This document shows, piece after piece, positions 59,309 to 64,000 of a stretch of 64,000 nucleotides of DNA. Position 1 is the stretch's first letter, and each line of letters starts with the position of its first letter. Source of the stretch: Pristionchus mayeri (lineage: Eukaryota; Nematoda; Chromadorea; Rhabditida; Neodiplogasteridae); NCBI GenBank assembly GCA_036245805.1, contig BTRK01000003.1:45808044-45872043 (forward strand), written 5' to 3'. Made by a program: the position numbers and the translations under genes. The notes beneath the pieces were generated by a model. It did not search any database and was not told where the DNA came from. It saw only the letters and a program-made list of their open reading frames with translations.

Positions 59309-60529
59309 ATGGCCGATAATCGAGAAAACAACCTGGCGGATGAGAATGCTCTCCTGGAAAGAGGGAAGAACGAGGTCGTTGTTCCGGTCGAAGATCTCAA
59401 TGAACACGAGCTGCTCGGACTCGACAAGAATGGTGGTGATAAGACTGCGGAGAAGAGGGATGAGGACGCTGCAATGGACCACGACGGCGACGTTGTTCCC
59501 GGTCTCCTCAATAATGATGCGTCCAAGGCGATCATGCGTGGAGCAGCTACCTCACAGGTCAGTCAGCCTCACAATACGAGATACAGGAGGAAGAAAAAGG
59601 CTGATAGTGTGGATCCTAAGGTGATTGTGAGTACAGTGATGGAGCGAATTGAGAGTGTGAGGGAGCAATTGATAATGAGAGAGGAGAATAGATCGGGATC
59701 AGCAAGAGGAAAGGAAGATGTGAGAAAGATTTTCGAAAAGGAAGAAAATGCAATTGCTGAGGATTTGGCCTTGCTGGAAGGAATGTGTGTTGGAGATGTG
59801 GATAGTGTGGATAGGAAAGCGTATGATCATGTGGTTGGAAAGTACTCGGATCTGGAAAAGTTGCTCGAGCAGTCTTGTGGTGCGATGGGAGTAGGGACTG
59901 TAGTGGATGCAGTTAAAGAGATGACGAGATTGAAGGAAACTGAGAAAGCGCATTCTGATTTCCTTGCGGAGATAATGGATGAGGTGCAAGTGGAAAGAGT
60001 GCAAGATATAATGGCAAGCATTCAGCTCTCTGCTGCAAGTCGAGACGAGCTGCTGGAAAAGATCGAGCAGCTGGAACAAGAAATTGCCCGGGCCAATGAT
60101 CGAGCAGACAAGTGCACTGAACAGAAGAACAAGGCTGAGGCTGAGAACGCAAACCTCAAGAGTGTTGCCCGGTCTCAGAAGAAAAGTGAGTCAGAGGAAA
60201 AGAACGTGGTTCCCAGTATAACTGAAGAGCTTCAGGAAGTGATGAGAATGAGGAACGGCGCATCAACACCGCCAAGGCACTCGGAAGGGCATTCAGAGGC
60301 GACGATCTCACCGCCACTCGCGACTGGAGAATCGGACACGACGGAGAGGAGCTCAGGTGGGCGTAGTCGAGAGTGGATGGAAAATGGAGTGTATGGAAAT
60401 GGGACTGACAATAGAATGGGAGGCTCGCAGCCAGTGGGTTTTCCCCGGTCTAATGTGGTTCCACGCGCTGATGCTACGGTAATGGGAGTTGACCCCTCTT
60501 ACCCGATATGGCTAAGTATAGTGGATTGA
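59309..60529 (+). CDS. Gag-like N-terminal protein with coiled coil
   Basis: First ATG in a frame opened by TAA at 59153-59155; 406 residues. Acidic N-terminus, basic RYRRKKK near 93, long helical and coiled-coil segments (about 105-295, including EKIEQLEQEIARAND), then a Ser/Gly/Arg-rich tail. It resembles the N-terminal half of nematode gag. It ends at TGA 60527-60529, overlapping the next frame by 22 nt in the -1 direction. Either gag was split by a small indel or the two parts are joined by ribosomal frameshifting; no classic slippery heptamer is visible. Confidence 0.65.
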   Translation: MADNRENNLADENALLERGKNEVVVPVEDLNEHELLGLDKNGGDKTAEKRDEDAAMDHDGDVVPGLLNNDASKAIMRGAATSQVSQPHNTRYRRKKKADSVDPKVIVSTVMERIESVREQLIMREENRSGSARGKEDVRKIFEKEENAIAEDLALLEGMCVGDVDSVDRKAYDHVVGKYSDLEKLLEQSCGAMGVGTVVDAVKEMTRLKETEKAHSDFLAEIMDEVQVERVQDIMASIQLSAASRDELLEKIEQLEQEIARANDRADKCTEQKNKAEAENANLKSVARSQKKSESEEKNVVPSITEELQEVMRMRNGASTPPRHSEGHSEATISPPLATGESDTTERSSGGRSREWMENGVYGNGTDNRMGGSQPVGFPRSNVVPRADATVMGVDPSYPIWLSIVD

Positions 60530-61470
60530 GAGAGAAGTGGGATATATTCCACGATGGATTCTTGTTGAGATATGAGCATCGGGGTGAGGCGGTGGCTAAG
60601 CTGGTGTTGCGTGAGGTGCTAGAAGGGAAGGCAGCAGTGGAGTATAAGGGATTACCAGAGGAGTACAAGACTGATAGGCGCACAGTGAGAGAGTGCTTGG
60701 CCTGGTTGAAGGATAGACTCACTGGTGGATCAATGTTTGAGATGAGAGATGTGGATAAGAAGATAAGGGAGCAAGCGCTGAAGGGAAGAAGAGTGAATGT
60801 AGTGTGCGAGGAATTGGAGTTTCTTTTCTCAAAGCGATACAATAGTGAAGTGGAGAGAGAGGAAGCAAAGAAGCTTCAAATGCTGCATCTGTATGGAGAC
60901 TCGAAGGAAAAGATCGAGTTGCATAAGATGTTCAAGCAAGGGAAATCGTACGATGAGATGAAGGACCACCTGGCTACGGCTGAATACCTGGATAGATTAG
61001 GAGGATCTGGAGATGGCAATAGACAGGGAACTGGTTTTGCGCCGGTCTCGAATAGATCTGGAGGAGGCAGAGGTGGTTACAATGGATACAATGGTGGAGG
61101 AAAAGGCAATTTCAATGGATGGAAAGATAATCCGAAGAATAATGTCCCATGTTGGAAGTGCAGAGAGTGGGGACACAGGGCTTTTGCCTGTCCAAAGGAT
61201 ACGGCGCAAGGCGCACAGAGTGGAGATAGTGTAGATCATACAGCCCAGCAGGACAATAGAAATGTCGCGCAGAATGAGAATACGCAGCAGCTACCGGCTA
61301 CGGCCCAGAGTTTCGCACCGATTATGCAGTCAGGAAATGTGCCTGGTCATAAACAATGGAACGGTCGAAGAGGAAACGGAGCGTATAGGTCTCGCTTCTC
61401 GGTCTCGCTGGTTAGCTCAGACGTTTCATACATGGATATGCACAGATCACACAACCACTGTGCAGATTAG
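60508..61470 (+). CDS. Gag capsid and nucleocapsid region
   Basis: 320 residues if started at ATG 60508. It opens with KYSGLREKWDIFHDGFLLRYE, which resembles the start of a Ty3 capsid domain; a zinc knuckle CWKCREWGHRAFAC lies at about residues 215-228 after a Gly/Asn-rich linker. It packages the element's RNA. The last residues (from about 305) are out-of-frame translation of the RT tail and so mark the deletion junction at about 61395-61420. Confidence 0.75.
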   Translation: MAKYSGLREKWDIFHDGFLLRYEHRGEAVAKLVLREVLEGKAAVEYKGLPEEYKTDRRTVRECLAWLKDRLTGGSMFEMRDVDKKIREQALKGRRVNVVCEELEFLFSKRYNSEVEREEAKKLQMLHLYGDSKEKIELHKMFKQGKSYDEMKDHLATAEYLDRLGGSGDGNRQGTGFAPVSNRSGGGRGGYNGYNGGGKGNFNGWKDNPKNNVPCWKCREWGHRAFACPKDTAQGAQSGDSVDHTAQQDNRNVAQNENTQQLPATAQSFAPIMQSGNVPGHKQWNGRRGNGAYRSRFSVSLVSSDVSYMDMHRSHNHCAD

Positions 61471-64000
61471 AAGTTGGAATAGGAAGACGATTGTTGTGGA
61501 CGAATGAGGCCAATGCAGCTTTCGAGTTGCTGAAGGATAAGATCTGTTTGGCCCCGGTCTTAGTGCAAACAGACTATAGTGGAGCGATGGATGGAACCCG
61601 ACCATTCATTCTGACAACGGACGCTAGTGGAGAAGGAGTAGGAGCGATGCTTAGTCAGAAGGGAGTAGACGGATTGGAGAGACCAATTGCATTTTACTCG
61701 CGTGGAATGAGAGACACGGAAAAGACTCTCACCGTGGTGGACGCTGAGGCAATGGCCGTATACGAATCAGTTATCCGATGGAAGCACATGATTTATAGTA
61801 CCAGAACGATAGTCCGAACTGACCACTCGCCACTAGTGACTCTGCTCAAGCGCAAGCATGTTGCTTCTAGATTGCTGCGATGGGCTAATGAGCTGCAAGA
61901 GTACAAGTTAGAGATCGAACACATCAAGGGAAAGTCGAATGTTGTGGCGGATGCTCTGAGCAGAAACCCGAGGATGTGGCGACCAGGAGACAGTCATGTG
62001 ATGAGTGATGATGTTGGCCTTGTTGCTAATGCAATCACTCGAAGCAAGACTTTGCCCCGGTCTAAGGAAACACAAGATATCCGGGGTGATGATGAAACGA
62101 GAAGGAGGCGAATGGAGGAGAATGAAGAGGATCTGAATATAAGGCAGTGGATTAATGATCAGGGCAAAGATCGCTTTGTTGTATCGATGAGAGAGAAGTT
62201 GAAGAAGATGGAGAATGGAAAGCTCGACCCGGGCGAAGAAGTAGTCATTCCAAATAGTACCAAGCGAACTGCTTTGGCTGACTGGGTGTTGCACAAAGGG
62301 ATACTGTATCTCTTAGGAAATGATCACGAGAGAAGGCTGTACATACCTGAAGGGAGAAGGGAGAAATTCATACAAGAGATTCATGATTCTCCTTTGTCCG
62401 GTCACTTGTGCACGAAGAAGTTGGTGCAGAAGCTGTCGAATGTAGCCTTCTGGGGTTCGATGCTGAATGATGTGCAGATGGTGTTGAGGAAGTGTGAGAG
62501 GTGTCTACTGGCGAATTCGACGAAGAGAATGATCCCACCGCTGCAACCGCTGAATGCAAATGGACCGATGGATGTTGTAGGGATTGATCTGATTGATATG
62601 GGTAAAGGAATCGAAGGTGGCAGATACATCATGACGATTATCGATCACTTTACGAAATTAGCCGGGGCATATGCGATCAAGGATAAGAAAGCAGAGACAG
62701 TTGCGAAGGTTTTCATGGAGAAATGGCTGTTGCTTGGAGGGAGAACTCCACGAGTACTAGTCTCAGACAATGGTACTGAGTTAGTGAATAGGATAATGCA
62801 GGAGATTGTGAGGAGATTTAAGTTTGAGAGGAAGTTGACGTTGCCGTACCATAGCCGGGCTAATGGTTTGACGGAACGTTTTAACCGTACGATAGAAGAG
62901 ATAATGCGAAGGATTAGAATAAGGGATGATCAGTCGCTGCCGTATGCTGTCTACGCGTATAATGCGAGTCCTCACACTGTGACAGGAGAATCACCATTGT
63001 TTCTGATGCATGGACGTGATGACCCTCTGCCGATGTCAGAGATTCCGCAGGAGAACCCGGTCTACACTGTCGACGAGGACATCGATGACTATAAGAGACG
63101 GTTGAGCTGGATGACTGAAAGAATGAGAGGGATAGTAATGACTAGATTGGAAAGGGAGAAGAAGAAGATGAAAGAGAGATACGATGAGAAGCACAAGAAC
63201 AACATGCTGGTCAAACCAGAAGTTGGGGATCGTGTCTATGTGAGAGTGGAGGCTAAGACTGGAGATGTTAAGAAAATGATGTACCAGTTTGAAGACCCGT
63301 TCAGAGTAATCTCAACATGCAATACCACTGTGACTATTGTGAGAATAGTGGATGGAATCGACCACGGTCATGATAAGGATAGAAGTGTGGTCCAGTGGGA
63401 TAGAGTAAGATTTGTGCCCAGAGGGACGGATAATGAGATGGGGAAGGAGGAAGAAGAAGAAGGAGGTATTAGACTACTGTTGAAAGAGAAAGAGGCAGTG
63501 CTGTCAGAAGAGGATGTATGGGATATTAGAGTGATGATCGGTCTGATGGAAAATGGAGAGAAATTGAAAGATTCCTCTTGCAGAAAAACGATTTCGTCCG
63601 GTCACCGACTTCATCCTGACTACAGCTGCAAGGAGTGTGGACGACGTGGAATGGGAGTGGTGTTCAAAGCCGAGAAGCACACATTGGGACCATTTGCCGG
63701 GTTGAAGTTCGATACGCTGCGAGAGTTGGGTGCCCTTGTGGACATGAAAGACAACTGGAAGAACTTCGATTGGTTGGAGGCCCATCAGGAGATGAGGGAG
63801 AGAGCAGACAAGAGGACCGTGAGCATGAATGCACTCAAGACAGCGTACAGAAAAGGGATCTGCGAGCACGCACAGGACGAAGTGGATTTCGCTTCACGAA
63901 TCGGTGTGCGACTCGAAGACAAGCCTGGAGTGTCAGACGCTCTCAGTGAGGTGCTGATCAGGGGAGGAGGCAGAAAGACTCGCAAGCCATGCGTGCTCTT
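61416..64000 (+). CDS. Pol remnant: RT tail, RNase H, integrase, C-terminal extension (open to window end)
   Basis: I translated every codon from 61416 and found no stop to 64000 (861 codons). It starts inside the RT C-terminus (RRFIHGYAQITQPLCRL), so protease and most of RT are deleted. RNase H has TTDASGEGVGAML, EAMAVYES and RTDHSPL. Integrase has an HHCC finger (HDSPLSGH ... CERC), core Asp in VVGIDLID, Asp in SDNGTE and Glu in GLTERFNR, with 35 residues between the last two. A GPY/F-like segment follows (VGDRVYVRV ... QWDRVRFVP). Beyond it, from about 63420, lie 190 more residues with an acidic run and a CKECG knuckle, unlike a standard Gypsy integrase end. Integrase looks intact, but this copy has no RT. 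Confidence 0.88.

Larger units (their letters stand above)
58799..64000 (+). mobile_element. Ty3/Gypsy-like retrotransposon with protease-RT deletion (runs off window)
   Basis: A PBS-like TGGTGCCGTGAT lies at 58799-58810. The DNA to its left has a TATA-like ATTATAAAG at 58741 and may be the 5' LTR, but its other end is not defined. Then come gag (59309-61470) and a pol remnant (61416-64000). The order gag, zinc knuckle, RNase H, integrase is that of Ty3/Gypsy. The 3' LTR is outside the window. Confidence 0.85.

Overview
The window is eukaryotic, repeat-dominated DNA, most likely from a nematode. The evidence for a nematode is a Ty3/Gypsy gag type common in nematodes, an RTE-1-like LINE, short exons with TTTCAG-type acceptors, and mariner and foldback elements. 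There is no prokaryotic gene organisation. Host coding sequence is sparse. A four-exon 3' portion of an N-acetyltransferase 9 (NAT9)-type gene lies on the minus strand at 44800-45944. A probable AGAP/centaurin-gamma PH-domain exon set lies on the plus strand at 35565-36651, with an inverted duplicate at 50394-51480.

Layout, left to right. (1) 1-8630 is a giant palindrome with arms of at least 3.9 kb around a 747-bp spacer, cut by the left window edge. Both arms carry the same CR1/Jockey-like LINE inserted in a long-TIR foldback element (4751-10794). (2) 8783-9802 is a TA-flanked foldback element nested in that element. Partial copies of its end recur at 11103, 35535 and 58223. (3) 12461-13710 is a dead mariner. 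(4) 15065-18380 is a young LTR element with 300-bp LTRs and 5-bp TSDs that carries only gag and protease. (5) 18432-19446 is another TA-flanked foldback, followed by a Helitron-type 3' terminus at 19612. (6) 22112-23774 is a Russian-doll nest of foldbacks with tRNA-like sequences at its core. (7) 24165-28320 is an RTE-type LINE split by a mariner inserted at TA. (8) 28888-29655 is a near-perfect hairpin with a 9-nt loop. (9) 30309-38239 reappears inverted at 48806-56732, and a 605-bp segment (39080-39684) reappears in direct orientation abutting it (48201-48805). The duplicated segment carries an apparently intact mariner, the AGAP-like exons and a tRNA-like SINE candidate. NAT9 lies in the unique spacer. 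(10) From about 58.8 kb to the window end is a Ty3/Gypsy element whose protease and most of its reverse transcriptase are deleted, but whose RNase H-integrase frame is open to base 64000.

Most of the sequence therefore reflects serial nesting of transposons plus at least two segmental inverted duplications. Continuity of repeats across breakpoints gives each duplication a direction: the 4751-10794 locus and the 30.3-39.7 kb locus look like donors, and 1-3941 and 48.2-56.7 kb look like derived copies. Few elements look competent. The clearest are the two mariner copies with uninterrupted DD34D transposases in the second duplication. The least explained signal is a strand-specific enrichment of CCGGTC(T) along the terminal Ty3 element, in all codon phases.
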